Shown here piece after piece: positions 1 through 9,682 of a DNA stretch of 64,000 nucleotides (position 1 is its first letter; the number at the start of each line of letters is the position of its first letter). A program made the translations under genes and the position numbers. Below the pieces are notes generated by a model. That model did not search any database and was not told where the DNA came from. It saw only the letters and a program-made list of their open reading frames with translations. Origin of the DNA: Methanobacterium_C sp963845285 (lineage in GTDB: Archaea; Methanobacteriota; Methanobacteria; Methanobacteriales; Methanobacteriaceae); the NCBI GenBank assembly GCA_963845285.1, contig CAWJRO010000019.1, positions 1-64,000 on the forward strand, in the 5' to 3' direction.

Positions 1-403
1 AATAAAATCGTGTTATCTGATTAAAATAATTAAAAAACTCTTTAAAAATAATATCAAGTACATTATAAATATTTTATTCAAATTTAAACAGATTTAAGAA
101 CTTTTTTAATTCCCAAAAATTTTATCTAATTTGAATTTTCAATTTTATATTAATTTTGGAGTTATAATTTAAATCATAGTTCCTAATGGAAAATAAGATT
201 TGATTTAGTAATAATACGAAGAAATAGGTAATAATGTTTGAGTTTCAGCAACTAGAATTCTCTTTTTAAATGCTTTAAATCATTAACTATTGAATTTAAT
301 CTCGTTTTTGCGAATTTCAAATCAAAAGATTTATATGTTTCAAACAACGATCATTTACTTGTCAGAAAACTACAAATGTTCATCTGACACTTGCTGAAAA
401 CAA
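1..403. other. gene-free AT-rich leader region
   Basis: No open frame with a ribosome binding site is visible. The stretch is very AT-rich and probably holds the promoter of the surface protein that follows. I see no repeat or RNA signature. Confidence 0.5.
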
Positions 404-418
404 TTGGGGGGCAGTATA

Positions 419-3400
419 ATGAAGCGACATTTGTTGCTTTTGATGTTACTTCTTTTAAGTGTAGCATCATTGGGTTTAAATAATACTTATGCCACCACAG
501 CAAACCAGCAAAACTCAGGAAATTTCGCGAATGACAGCTTTAGCAGCGTAAATGCAACTTACATCCAGAACACTACGAATATTCAGAATACAACTACAGG
601 ATCTGCAAATACCAGTACTGTAGTTAATAATACATCGAAAAGTCAATTAAATGCAAATAATAGCTCAGAATCAGTTAAAAACAGTACTAACAAAAGTGAT
701 AACAATAACAGTTCAGTAACAATTCAAAATACAACGGAGGCAGCAGGAGATGGATCCTATAGTAATATTCATGGGATCTGGCTCAGTACGGATGATGTAA
801 ATAACGTCAACGTAGATGAATTGAAAAAATCTGGAATAACAGATATATTCGTTAAAGCGAATAGAATTTCAGTTCCAACATATCAAAGTGTCTTACAAAC
901 TGTTCTTAATAAATTTAAGGGCAGTGGAATAAGAATTAATGCATGGATCACATGTTTCGTTGATGCCAACGGAAAATGGATTGATCCACAGAGTACAAAT
1001 GGTCAAATTGCCATCAATAATATTATAAACCAGGTTACAAATTTAGTCAAAAACTACAAAGTTGATGGGATACACCTTGATTATGTCAGGTATCCTGGAA
1101 CAGCGTACGAACATCCTGGTGGAACACAAACCATAACAAACTTTGTTAAAGAGGTCTATGATACAGTGAAGTCCATAAACAAAAATGCAGCAGTTTCAGC
1201 AGCATTAATGCCTGAAGGTGCTGTAAATGCTAAGTATTATGGTCAAGACTACTCAGCTCTTTCACCGTATTTGGATTTCCTTGTTCCAATGGTATACAAA
1301 GGTAACTACAACGAAGACACAGCATGGATAGGCAAAACAACAGCGTACATAGTAAAACATTCCAATGGAAAACCAGTTGTAACTGGTCTTCAAACCTACG
1401 GTTCAGACAGTAACTTAGTAACTTTACCCGCATCTGAAATAATAGCAGATATCAACTCTGCCGTCTCAAACGGCTCATCAGGATATGCACTATTTAGATA
1501 CGGTTGGTTGGATAAAAATTTCTTTAAAATTACAAGTTCAACCGGAACAGTGAATGCAACGAGTACGGGCGGTACAAGTACAATTGGTTCATCTGGTAAT
1601 GGGACTGTTACTGGTGGTTCGGTGAGTTTTACTGTTGATCAGGTTAGTGATGCGGCTTCTAGGGTTAAGGCTTTTGTTGAGACTAATAAGAAGCTTCCTC
1701 TCTATGTGACGATTGGTACGACTCAGGTTAAGATGTCGGAGTTCTTGAGGTTGTTGACGGTTGATTTGTTGCAGGTTAATAGTGGTTCTAAGTCTTCTGT
1801 GGCTTTGAAGAATGAGGGTAGTGCTTTAAATCCTGTAGATAGTGTTAAATCAGGGAATATTTATAAAGCAGAGTATTTGACTATGGCTAGTAGTATTAAG
1901 GCCTTTATGGATTCATATGGGCAGGCTCCTAACTATGCGTCAAGTTCTCTAGGGAAGATTCAGTATGAATCATTGATTTACATGTATTCACGGATAGTGG
2001 GCTACTACGGGGTAAATAAAGCTTTACCTAACTATGCTGCAATCAAACCATGGTCAAACTACACGGCTACAATGAGTACAAGCAGTACAAATACAACGAC
2101 TACAAATACAACTGGATCAGGTACATCGGGCACTGGTACAAATACGAGTGGATCTGGTACAACTGGTTCATCTGGTAATGGGACTGTTACTGGTGGTTCG
2201 GTGAGTTTTACTGTTGATCAGGTTAGTGATGCGGCTTCTAGGGTTAAGGCTTTTGTTGAGACTAATAAGAAGCTTCCTCTCTATGTGACGATTGGTACGA
2301 CTCAGGTTAAGATGCCGGAGTTCTTGAGGTTGTTGACGGTTGATTTGTTGCAGGTTAATAGTGGTTCTAAGTCTTCTGTGGCTTTGAAGAATGAGGGTAG
2401 TGCTTTAAATCCTGTAGATAGTGTTAAATCAGGGAATATTTATAAAGCGGAGTATTTGACTATGGCTAGTAGTATTAAGGCCTTTATGGATTCATATGGG
2501 CAGGCTCCTAACTATGCGTCAAGTTCTTTAGGGAAGATTCAGTATGAATCATTGATTTACATGTATTCACGGATAGTGGGCTACTACGGGGTAAATAAAG
2601 CTTTACCTAACTATGCTGCAATCAAACCATGGTCAAACTACACAGTACCCACACCAACAAACACAACCACACCAACAAACACAACCACACCAACAAACAC
2701 AACCACACCAACAAATGGGACTGTAAGTAATGGTTCGGTGAGTTTTACTGTTGATCAGGTTAGTGATGCGGCTTCTAGGGTTAAGGCTTTTGTTGAGACT
2801 AATAAGAAGCTTCCTCTCTATGTGACGATTGGCACGACTCAGGTTAAGATGCCGGAGTTCTTGAGGTTGTTGACGGTTGATTTGTTGCAGGTTAATAGTG
2901 GTTCTAAGTCTTCTGTGGCTTTGAAGAATGAGGGTAGTGCTTTAAATCCTGTAGATAGTGTTAAATCAGGGAACGTTTATAAAGCAGAGTATTTGACTAT
3001 GGCTAGTAGTATTAAGGCCTTTATGGATTCATATGGGCAGGCTCCTAACTATGCGTCAAGTTCTCTAGGGAAAATTCAGTATGAATCATTGATTTACATG
3101 TATTCACGGATAGTGAGCTACTACGGGGTAAATAAAGCTTTACCAAACTATGCTGCAATCAAACCATGGTCAAACTACACGGCTACAACAACTACAACAC
3201 AGATTCCAGCAGAATTGCAACAATACTTGCAACCAACTGCCAACTGCCAGTCAAATGATGCGAGAATTAAAGCACTTGCAGCGTCATTAACAAGTGGTTC
3301 AAGTTCTACCTACAATAAAGCAACCAACATATTCAATTGGGTAAGAGATAACATTGGCTATTCATTCTATTACAATACCTATTACGGTGCTGTTGGAACT

Positions 3401-3667
3401 TTGAATTCAAGAACAGCAAACTGTGTCGACACATCCCATCTTTTAATTGCACTTGCAAGGGCCGCAGGAATTCCTGCAAGGTACGAGCATGGGTACTGTG
3501 AATTCAACAGTGGTAACTGGTATGGTCATGTATGGGCTCAACTCTACATCAATGGAATATGGTACAAAGCAGACGCAATTTCAAGTTATAACTCTTTGGG
3601 AGTTATAAATAACTGGCATACGGACTCTTGGAAGTTAAACGGTATCTATGCAGAATTGCCGTTTTAA
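419..3667 (+). CDS. secreted pseudomurein-binding protein with GHL10-like and transglutaminase-like domains
   Basis: Large exported wall-associated protein of 1082 residues. Residues 1-25 form a signal peptide. A Ser/Thr/Asn-rich linker runs to about 112, then a TIM-barrel glycoside-hydrolase-like domain (GHL10 type; motif VDGIHLDYVRYPG near 217) to about 370. Three nearly identical pseudomurein-binding repeats lie at about 393-548, 585-741 and 766-921, separated by Thr/Ser/Gly/Pro linkers. The C-terminal domain is transglutaminase-like with a likely triad Cys1002, His1037, Asp1052, the arrangement of pseudomurein endoisopeptidases (PeiW/PeiP, family C71). By inference it is an autolysin or wall-remodelling enzyme anchored in pseudomurein. 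I chose the ATG at 419 because a run of six G lies just upstream; an upstream in-frame TTG at 404 overlaps that run and is unlikely. Cleavage of pseudomurein is inferred from family, not shown. Confidence 0.88.
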   Translation: MKRHLLLLMLLLLSVASLGLNNTYATTANQQNSGNFANDSFSSVNATYIQNTTNIQNTTTGSANTSTVVNNTSKSQLNANNSSESVKNSTNKSDNNNSSVTIQNTTEAAGDGSYSNIHGIWLSTDDVNNVNVDELKKSGITDIFVKANRISVPTYQSVLQTVLNKFKGSGIRINAWITCFVDANGKWIDPQSTNGQIAINNIINQVTNLVKNYKVDGIHLDYVRYPGTAYEHPGGTQTITNFVKEVYDTVKSINKNAAVSAALMPEGAVNAKYYGQDYSALSPYLDFLVPMVYKGNYNEDTAWIGKTTAYIVKHSNGKPVVTGLQTYGSDSNLVTLPASEIIADINSAVSNGSSGYALFRYGWLDKNFFKITSSTGTVNATSTGGTSTIGSSGNGTVTGGSVSFTVDQVSDAASRVKAFVETNKKLPLYVTIGTTQVKMSEFLRLLTVDLLQVNSGSKSSVALKNEGSALNPVDSVKSGNIYKAEYLTMASSIKAFMDSYGQAPNYASSSLGKIQYESLIYMYSRIVGYYGVNKALPNYAAIKPWSNYTATMSTSSTNTTTTNTTGSGTSGTGTNTSGSGTTGSSGNGTVTGGSVSFTVDQVSDAASRVKAFVETNKKLPLYVTIGTTQVKMPEFLRLLTVDLLQVNSGSKSSVALKNEGSALNPVDSVKSGNIYKAEYLTMASSIKAFMDSYGQAPNYASSSLGKIQYESLIYMYSRIVGYYGVNKALPNYAAIKPWSNYTVPTPTNTTTPTNTTTPTNTTTPTNGTVSNGSVSFTVDQVSDAASRVKAFVETNKKLPLYVTIGTTQVKMPEFLRLLTVDLLQVNSGSKSSVALKNEGSALNPVDSVKSGNVYKAEYLTMASSIKAFMDSYGQAPNYASSSLGKIQYESLIYMYSRIVSYYGVNKALPNYAAIKPWSNYTATTTTTQIPAELQQYLQPTANCQSNDARIKALAASLTSGSSSTYNKATNIFNWVRDNIGYSFYYNTYYGAVGTLNSRTANCVDTSHLLIALARAAGIPARYEHGYCEFNSGNWYGHVWAQLYINGIWYKADAISSYNSLGVINNWHTDSWKLNGIYAELPF
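1596..3180 (+). repeat. three near-identical pseudomurein-binding repeat units within the gene
   Basis: Units lie at about 1596-2062, 2173-2641 and 2716-3180, each about 465 bp and almost identical at the DNA level, including third codon positions. The first half of each unit is rich in codons ending in G or T, unlike the A-rich codons of the flanking parts of the same gene. This suggests recent duplication or gene conversion, possibly of an imported segment. Linkers between units are short Thr/Pro/Asn repeats. Confidence 0.9.
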
Positions 3668-3691
3668 TTTTTTTTCTTTTTTCTTTTTTTT
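3668..3691 (+). terminator. poly-T terminator after the surface protein
   Basis: Three successive T runs separated by single C residues follow the stop codon directly, the usual form of an intrinsic archaeal terminator. Confidence 0.6.
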
Positions 3692-3817
3692 GGTCTAAAA
3701 ATTCATGAAAAAATATTTAAACACTTTTTATTTGATTTAATTGTTTATAACATGTTTATTACCCCTTGATGTAATTTTATTTACTTAATGTTAATAAATG
3801 AAAGAAATATACTTTAA

Positions 3818-3924
3818 GAGGCTGTCCCATAATCCAAAATCTACAAAAAAATAAGGATAAACAACGCTTTAAATTCAAAAATAAGCAAAATTATATATGT
3901 TACGAATAATTATGGGTCAGCCTC
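3818..3924 (+). mobile_element. MITE copy A
   Basis: A 107-bp element with 16-bp terminal inverted repeats (starting GAGGCTG, one mismatch between ends) flanked by a perfect 4-bp duplication TTAA (3814-3817 and 3925-3928). The interior carries the family core AAATTCAAAAATAA and no coding capacity. It belongs to the same family as eight other copies in this window and is closest to those at 20999 and 27125. Confidence 0.85.
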
Positions 3925-4028
3925 TTAAAAAATAAAAAAACCTTAAATTGGAGTAAAATACTGAATAATGGATTGTAACTAAAATAAAACTAACTTGTCT
4001 CTATGAATTAAATAACAGGGTGTCTGTT

Positions 4029-5080
<1,052 letters not shown>

Positions 5081-5089
5081 TTTTATCGT

Positions 5090-5122
<33 letters not shown>

Positions 5123-5267
5123 CTTTCGATTCTTAAGGCCCTTTTTTAATATATAATGAATATTAAACTGTACTTTTATCAGGTGCCTTTGAATAAATAT
5201 CAATATATGAAATTAAACCTAAATCACCCTTGAATTTTCACACCAAATCAGACACCCTGTTAAATAA

Positions 5268-5638
5268 TTCAAAATTAACTCATTTTTTCAAAGAAATTAA
5301 AATGGGTATTAAAAACTAATCAACTGTCTTAAGGAAACATTAATTTTAAAAAAGATTTAAAATATTAAATATTAACAATTTTTGAATTCAAAGAATTTTT
5401 AAATGTTCCTTTTATAGTTAAGTACCAAAAGTTTACACTATCTGCCTAATAAACCTGAAAAAAGTAGTTTAATTAGACTAAAGAACAGTTTAACTGGACT
5501 TATTATCTCAACAAGTTTAATAAATTACTTCCTTAACTATAATATCCATCTCTCTAAATTCAACCATCAATATCTATCATTTAATGTTCAACAATATCCC
5601 ACATTGTTTTGTTTAATATTTTAAAAAGTTTAATATTT
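5268..5638. other. gene-free AT-rich spacer
   Basis: Between the insertion sequence and ribL. It holds only degenerate short repeats containing GTTTAA, with no frame, RNA or clear promoter that I can support. Confidence 0.4.
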
Positions 5639-6082
5639 TTAACATTTTTCAAATATTTTCTCATCGAATTCCATCTTTTTTATCTTTTTTATGATCTTGC
5701 AGGAGCTGTCGAGATCTGATTTTTTATATCCTTCAACTTTGATAACTTCACAATTCAAATTTCTTTTCTCAAGCTCTTCTCTAAGTCTGTCCAGATCAAA
5801 ACTCTGATCTGGCCCTATTGAGATGATATCTGGTTTTATTTTCTCCACTATCTTGAACATGTCGGTTGTGCTTCCAAGATACGCTTCGTCAACGGGTTTC
5901 ATCATTTTTACAACTTCAAGACGTTGTTTTTCATTAACAACAGGACATCTCTTTTTTGATCTTACAGTTGCATCTCTTGCAATAACCACAATGAGCTTTG
6001 CACCCTCTCCTCCGAGTTTCTTTGATTCTTCAAGGTAATATCCATGACCTGGATGTATTATGTCGAATGTTCCTGTTGCCAT
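5639..6082 (-). CDS. ribL: archaeal FAD synthase
   Basis: Nucleotidyltransferase that adenylylates FMN with ATP (or CTP) to form FAD. The N-terminus has the cytidylyltransferase-type signature GTFDIIHPGH (His10 and His13 of the HxGH motif), followed by VVIARD and a later ISIGPDQ motif. Length of 147 residues matches archaeal RibL (about 150). C-terminal cysteines, noted as functionally important in the Methanocaldococcus enzyme, are present. The ATG at 6082 begins inside the first beta strand and has no ribosome binding site. A GGGAG at 6102-6106 is correctly spaced for an in-frame AUC (6097) or AUU (6094) start, giving IKIVMATGTFD, so the true start may be non-AUG. It stands alone between gene-poor spacers. 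Confidence 0.82.
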   Translation of the reverse strand: MATGTFDIIHPGHGYYLEESKKLGGEGAKLIVVIARDATVRSKKRCPVVNEKQRLEVVKMMKPVDEAYLGSTTDMFKIVEKIKPDIISIGPDQSFDLDRLREELEKRNLNCEVIKVEGYKKSDLDSSCKIIKKIKKMEFDEKIFEKC

Positions 6083-6106
6083 TACAATTTTAATGATTAC
6101 ACTCCC

Positions 6107-6469
6107 TATATTCCTGTGTTTTTATGTTAATTTTATTGTTAATCGTTGTTTTAGGTTATTTAAGTTGTACAAATTTTTATGATAATTATGGATACTATTC
6201 TAATTTTTATAATATTTTAAATATTTATACACCAGTAAATCAATAAAAAGTATTTCATATAAGATCAATTAAATCGTTCATTTTAAATAAAGATTCACTC
6301 AATTTAACATTTTAAAAATGGAATTTGAAATGTGTGCGTATTAATCCTAAAAAGGATGATAAATTAAAATAGATTAATAACAGGATTGAACCAATATAAA
6401 TTACTAAAGATTAAAAAAGGACTATTAACAATCTCATTTATTATTTTACATTAATTAGTTGGTATTCTC
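6107..6469. other. gene-free AT-rich spacer between divergent genes
   Basis: Holds the divergent promoters of ribL and the flippase gene, with several TATA-like AT runs. I see no repeat, RNA or small gene. Confidence 0.4.
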
Positions 6470-8032
6470 ATGACTTCAAAGATAGCGAAAGGAAGTATTG
6501 TAATTTTATTAGGGGCCTTTCTGTTCCGTATAGGCGGTTGGATATACAGAGTTTTAATGGCAAACTTGTTAGGGCCTGCTGGTTACGGTATATTAGGCCT
6601 CACATTACCATCTCAAGGATTTCTTATAATAATAGCCGGGGCAGGTCTCCCACCAGCCATAGCAAAATTCGTTGCAGAATATAAAGCTAAAAAGGACTAT
6701 GCCATGGTTAGGGAGGTCATAAGTGTATCCACAAAGCTCATGATTATAATGGGAATAGTCTTCGGTGTGATAATGTACTTCATTGCAGAACCCCTTGCAA
6801 TAGGTTTATTCCACAAACCCGAAGCTGTGCTTCCCTTTAAATTGATAGCACTCATAACTCCATTCAGTGTTGTGGTTGGAGCGTTGAGGGGAACCTTCCA
6901 GGGACTGTACCAGATGACCAACATACTCATAACCCGCGCAGTTGAGTTGCTTTTTATGATAATGGTTGCTGTGAGCCTGGTTCTTTTAGGTGCATATGTC
7001 GCAGGGGCGGTTATTGGTACGGCGGTGGGATTCATGGCTGCAATGGTTGCAGCAATTATCCTTTTCAGAAAACATGTATGGAACGAAATTTCGACTCCTC
7101 ATAATTTACTTGAACGTGCAGAAAAGACATTCACATTCAGGGAAGATCTGGGACTTGTTAAAATGCTACTTTTATTTTCCATCCCCGTAGTTATAACGGG
7201 CCTTGCTGAGCTGGCCCTCTATGATATGGGCACATTTGTCATAGGTGTTTACATGCCAAGTGAAGCTATTGGATATTACAATGCAGCAAGTCCAATTGCA
7301 AGACTGCCCCTTATAATATCCATGGCGGTTGCAACCTCTGTTTTACCTGCCACATCTGAGGCTATGGGTCTCAAGGATAGACATCTTTTACACACCTATA
7401 TCTTACAGTCCTACCGTTATGTATCCCTTTCTGTATTACCTCTATGTGTTGGAACAGTAATCTTTGCAACTCCAATACTCCAATTAGTGTACTTTGGATC
7501 TGCTTACCTTCCTGCTTCAGCAGCCCTTCAAATACTGGCAGCTGGAATGTTGTTTTTCACGCTCTATACTATTTCCTCCAGCATATCACAGGGGCTTGGA
7601 AAACCAATGCTTCCAATGTTTGTACTTATTTTTGGAACTACGATTGATTTAGGATTAAGCATACTGCTTGTACCTTACTTTGGAATAAATGGTGCAGCAA
7701 TAGCCACAACAATAGCTTCTTTCGTTATAATGTCTACTTTGGCATGGAAAACACTTCAACTAGCACAATTAAAGCTGCCTGTAGGAGACTTTGGAAAAAT
7801 AATCATTGCATCGCTTTTAATGGGAGTTGTGTTTTTGTTCTTCCCGAAAACCCCCGCATTCCTTATACTGGCCATTATAATTGCACCATTTTTATACATT
7901 GGAATCCTTTCAGTTATTGGGGGATTAAAAAAAGATGATATACATGCCCTTTACAAACTTGGAACTAAATTGGGACCCCTTTCAGGGTATTTCAAAAAAG
8001 TAGTGGGTTTCTTTGAGAAGTTTGCAACTTAA
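6470..8032 (+). CDS. MurJ/SpoVB-like polysaccharide flippase
   Basis: Polytopic membrane protein of 520 residues with roughly 14 hydrophobic helices, of the MATE-like MVF/PST superfamily (COG2244; SpoVB/MurJ-like). The N-terminus (GAFLFRIGGWIYRVLMANLL) carries the conserved first-helix pattern of these flippases. Such proteins move lipid-linked saccharides across the membrane. The convergent neighbour is a MurT-like ligase, so flipping of a pseudomurein precursor is a reasonable inference, but a role in surface glycan or glycoprotein export is equally possible. The last bases of the gene, including its stop, are duplicated in tandem just downstream. Confidence 0.85.
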   Translation: MTSKIAKGSIVILLGAFLFRIGGWIYRVLMANLLGPAGYGILGLTLPSQGFLIIIAGAGLPPAIAKFVAEYKAKKDYAMVREVISVSTKLMIIMGIVFGVIMYFIAEPLAIGLFHKPEAVLPFKLIALITPFSVVVGALRGTFQGLYQMTNILITRAVELLFMIMVAVSLVLLGAYVAGAVIGTAVGFMAAMVAAIILFRKHVWNEISTPHNLLERAEKTFTFREDLGLVKMLLLFSIPVVITGLAELALYDMGTFVIGVYMPSEAIGYYNAASPIARLPLIISMAVATSVLPATSEAMGLKDRHLLHTYILQSYRYVSLSVLPLCVGTVIFATPILQLVYFGSAYLPASAALQILAAGMLFFTLYTISSSISQGLGKPMLPMFVLIFGTTIDLGLSILLVPYFGINGAAIATTIASFVIMSTLAWKTLQLAQLKLPVGDFGKIIIASLLMGVVFLFFPKTPAFLILAIIIAPFLYIGILSVIGGLKKDDIHALYKLGTKLGPLSGYFKKVVGFFEKFAT

Positions 8033-8058
8033 AGAGAGATTTGCAACTTAAAGAGAGA
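8021..8058. repeat. 19-bp tandem duplication across a stop codon
   Basis: Two exact 19-bp units (8021-8039 and 8040-8058). The first contains the last codons and the stop of the flippase gene. Similar duplications follow the DUF460, mfnF and first zinc-ribbon genes. Confidence 0.9.
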
Positions 8059-8116
8059 ACTTAAAAAAGATGATTTAGAATTGAAAAAGAATTTGCAAAA
8101 AGAGATTTATCAATTA

Positions 8117-8132
8117 AAAAAAATTAAAAAAT
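8117..8132 (-). terminator. poly-T terminator of the MurT-like gene
   Basis: On the minus strand two T runs lie just after the stop of the ligase gene, matching an archaeal U-tract terminator. Confidence 0.5.
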
Positions 8133-8144
8133 GGGGGATATTGT

Positions 8145-9593
8145 TTATTTAAGGGATTTACAACGGGATTTAAGTTCAGCCCACATGTAATGTTCTGGCC
8201 CGCACCCTGAAACTATCACATATTTGTAGGGAGATTCAGTTATAAGCTCAATGATCTTATCCAACCTTTTTCCCATTTCTTCATGGGACATTGGGTAAAA
8301 TTCAGCGTCAAAAGATTCCTTTATAACATCATAATATTTTTTGGCTGCAGGAACAGATTCCCTACCTGGAACAACGTACACTTTTTTAGGGTTTGCTGAT
8401 ATCAAAGAATTCAAGTGGTCCTCAAAGATTTCATCTTCAGCTTCATCAGGGGTTGTGTAAATAAATGCCAGTTCTCCATTAACATAATCTTCCATGAACT
8501 GGACGTTGGCTTTCAGAGCATCTCCATTGTCTCCCTGACCCATACCAACCCGTTTATCACCTATCTCAAAGATTTCAAACCTTCCAGGTGGTAATATGGA
8601 AATATCTATGCTTTTACATACATCAAGTACTGTTTTTTCAATTTTTTCAGGAGTAGGTGTGAATGAAGCGTAAGTGGTTACTGCACAGACCAAATTATAT
8701 AAATTGTGAACGCCAAAAGCTGGAACTTTAACAATGAAATCCATTTTAACATTTTTATTAACTGAATAGTTGTATGTATTCCCTTTGATACGTACGGTCC
8801 ATTCATCAGGTTTTTTCACAAGTTCTGTAAGTTCAACATTTGGCTTAGGCCTTTCAAACCCGCATTTACACTTATATATGCCCTTGTGGTTCATGTACCG
8901 TTTGGAGTAAACCATTTTTTCTCTACACAACGGACAGGCGAAATCATCGTTTACTGGGGACTTGTCCTCAAGGTCTATATCCAAACCATAATAAGTTACG
9001 TGGACGTTATGCTCATCTGATCCTTTACTTTTGCCTATATAAGTAGTACGCGGATCATCTGCATTGCATATTACAATTCCTTTTTTTATTGGTTCTGATA
9101 AAAGTTTCTTAGCTTTTAAATACTCTTCAAAAGGATTTTTTCTTCCACCCACCTGTGAGTGTTCTCGTGATATGTTTGTGTAAACAACACCGACTGGTTT
9201 TATGAGTCTGCTGACTGTGTCCGGAATTGCATTTTTAACATCTCTTATTCCATACTCAAAAACTCCAAAATCTATGTTATCACAAAGAAGACCCGTAGTA
9301 ATTGCGTTTAAGGTGTTACTATCATAATTATAAGATACTCGGGAATTCTTTTCAAGCAACATGCTGATTAGTTTTGTGCTTGTTGTTTTACCGTTTGTAC
9401 CAGTTATGATAATTGTTCCTATCTTAGGTTTTTTTGCAAGTTCTGGTAGGCATGAATGTGATCCGATCTTCAGGAATAAATAACCTGGAAAGCTTTTCCC
9501 CATCCCATTTCCAAATTTAACTGTCTTTTTGGCTATTTTGCCTGCAGATTCAGCGGTTTTACATCTTATTCTCTTTAATACTTCCATGATCAT
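8145..9593 (-). CDS. MurT-like Mur ligase family protein (DUF1727)
   Basis: ATP-dependent Mur ligase homologue of about 480 residues. The central-domain P-loop GTNGKTTSTK lies near residue 65. A four-cysteine zinc ribbon (CPLC ... CKCG) is inserted near 220-250, and the C-terminus matches DUF1727, together the architecture of MurT. In Gram-positive bacteria MurT works with the glutaminase GatD to amidate lipid II. No GatD-like gene is in the window. In Methanobacteriales such ligases are candidates for pseudomurein peptide synthesis; that role is inferred. The open frame extends to 9647, but a TATA-like element (AAGTATAAATATATG, about 9609-9623) lies inside that extension. The start is therefore probably ATG 9593 or 9587 on a very short leader. 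Confidence 0.85.
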   Translation of the reverse strand: MIMEVLKRIRCKTAESAGKIAKKTVKFGNGMGKSFPGYLFLKIGSHSCLPELAKKPKIGTIIITGTNGKTTSTKLISMLLEKNSRVSYNYDSNTLNAITTGLLCDNIDFGVFEYGIRDVKNAIPDTVSRLIKPVGVVYTNISREHSQVGGRKNPFEEYLKAKKLLSEPIKKGIVICNADDPRTTYIGKSKGSDEHNVHVTYYGLDIDLEDKSPVNDDFACPLCREKMVYSKRYMNHKGIYKCKCGFERPKPNVELTELVKKPDEWTVRIKGNTYNYSVNKNVKMDFIVKVPAFGVHNLYNLVCAVTTYASFTPTPEKIEKTVLDVCKSIDISILPPGRFEIFEIGDKRVGMGQGDNGDALKANVQFMEDYVNGELAFIYTTPDEAEDEIFEDHLNSLISANPKKVYVVPGRESVPAAKKYYDVIKESFDAEFYPMSHEEMGKRLDKIIELITESPYKYVIVSGCGPEHYMWAELKSRCKSLK

Positions 9594-9608
9594 TTGGTTA
9601 TACATAAA

Positions 9609-9623
9609 CATATATTTATACTT
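9609..9623 (-). promoter_or_regulatory. TATA-like promoter of the MurT-like gene
   Basis: An AAATATATG-type box on the minus strand lies about 25 bases before the proposed starts at 9593/9587. This argues for a short leader or leaderless transcript and against the longest reading frame. Confidence 0.4.
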
Positions 9624-9682
9624 TTGATGAAGATGAAAAAAACCCAAAATATTTCTATAACAAAAACCAAACTATAATTAAG

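Noticed and set aside
404..418. Upstream TTG start for the surface protein
   Set aside because: It overlaps the G-run ribosome binding site that serves the ATG at 419, and it would precede the signal peptide.
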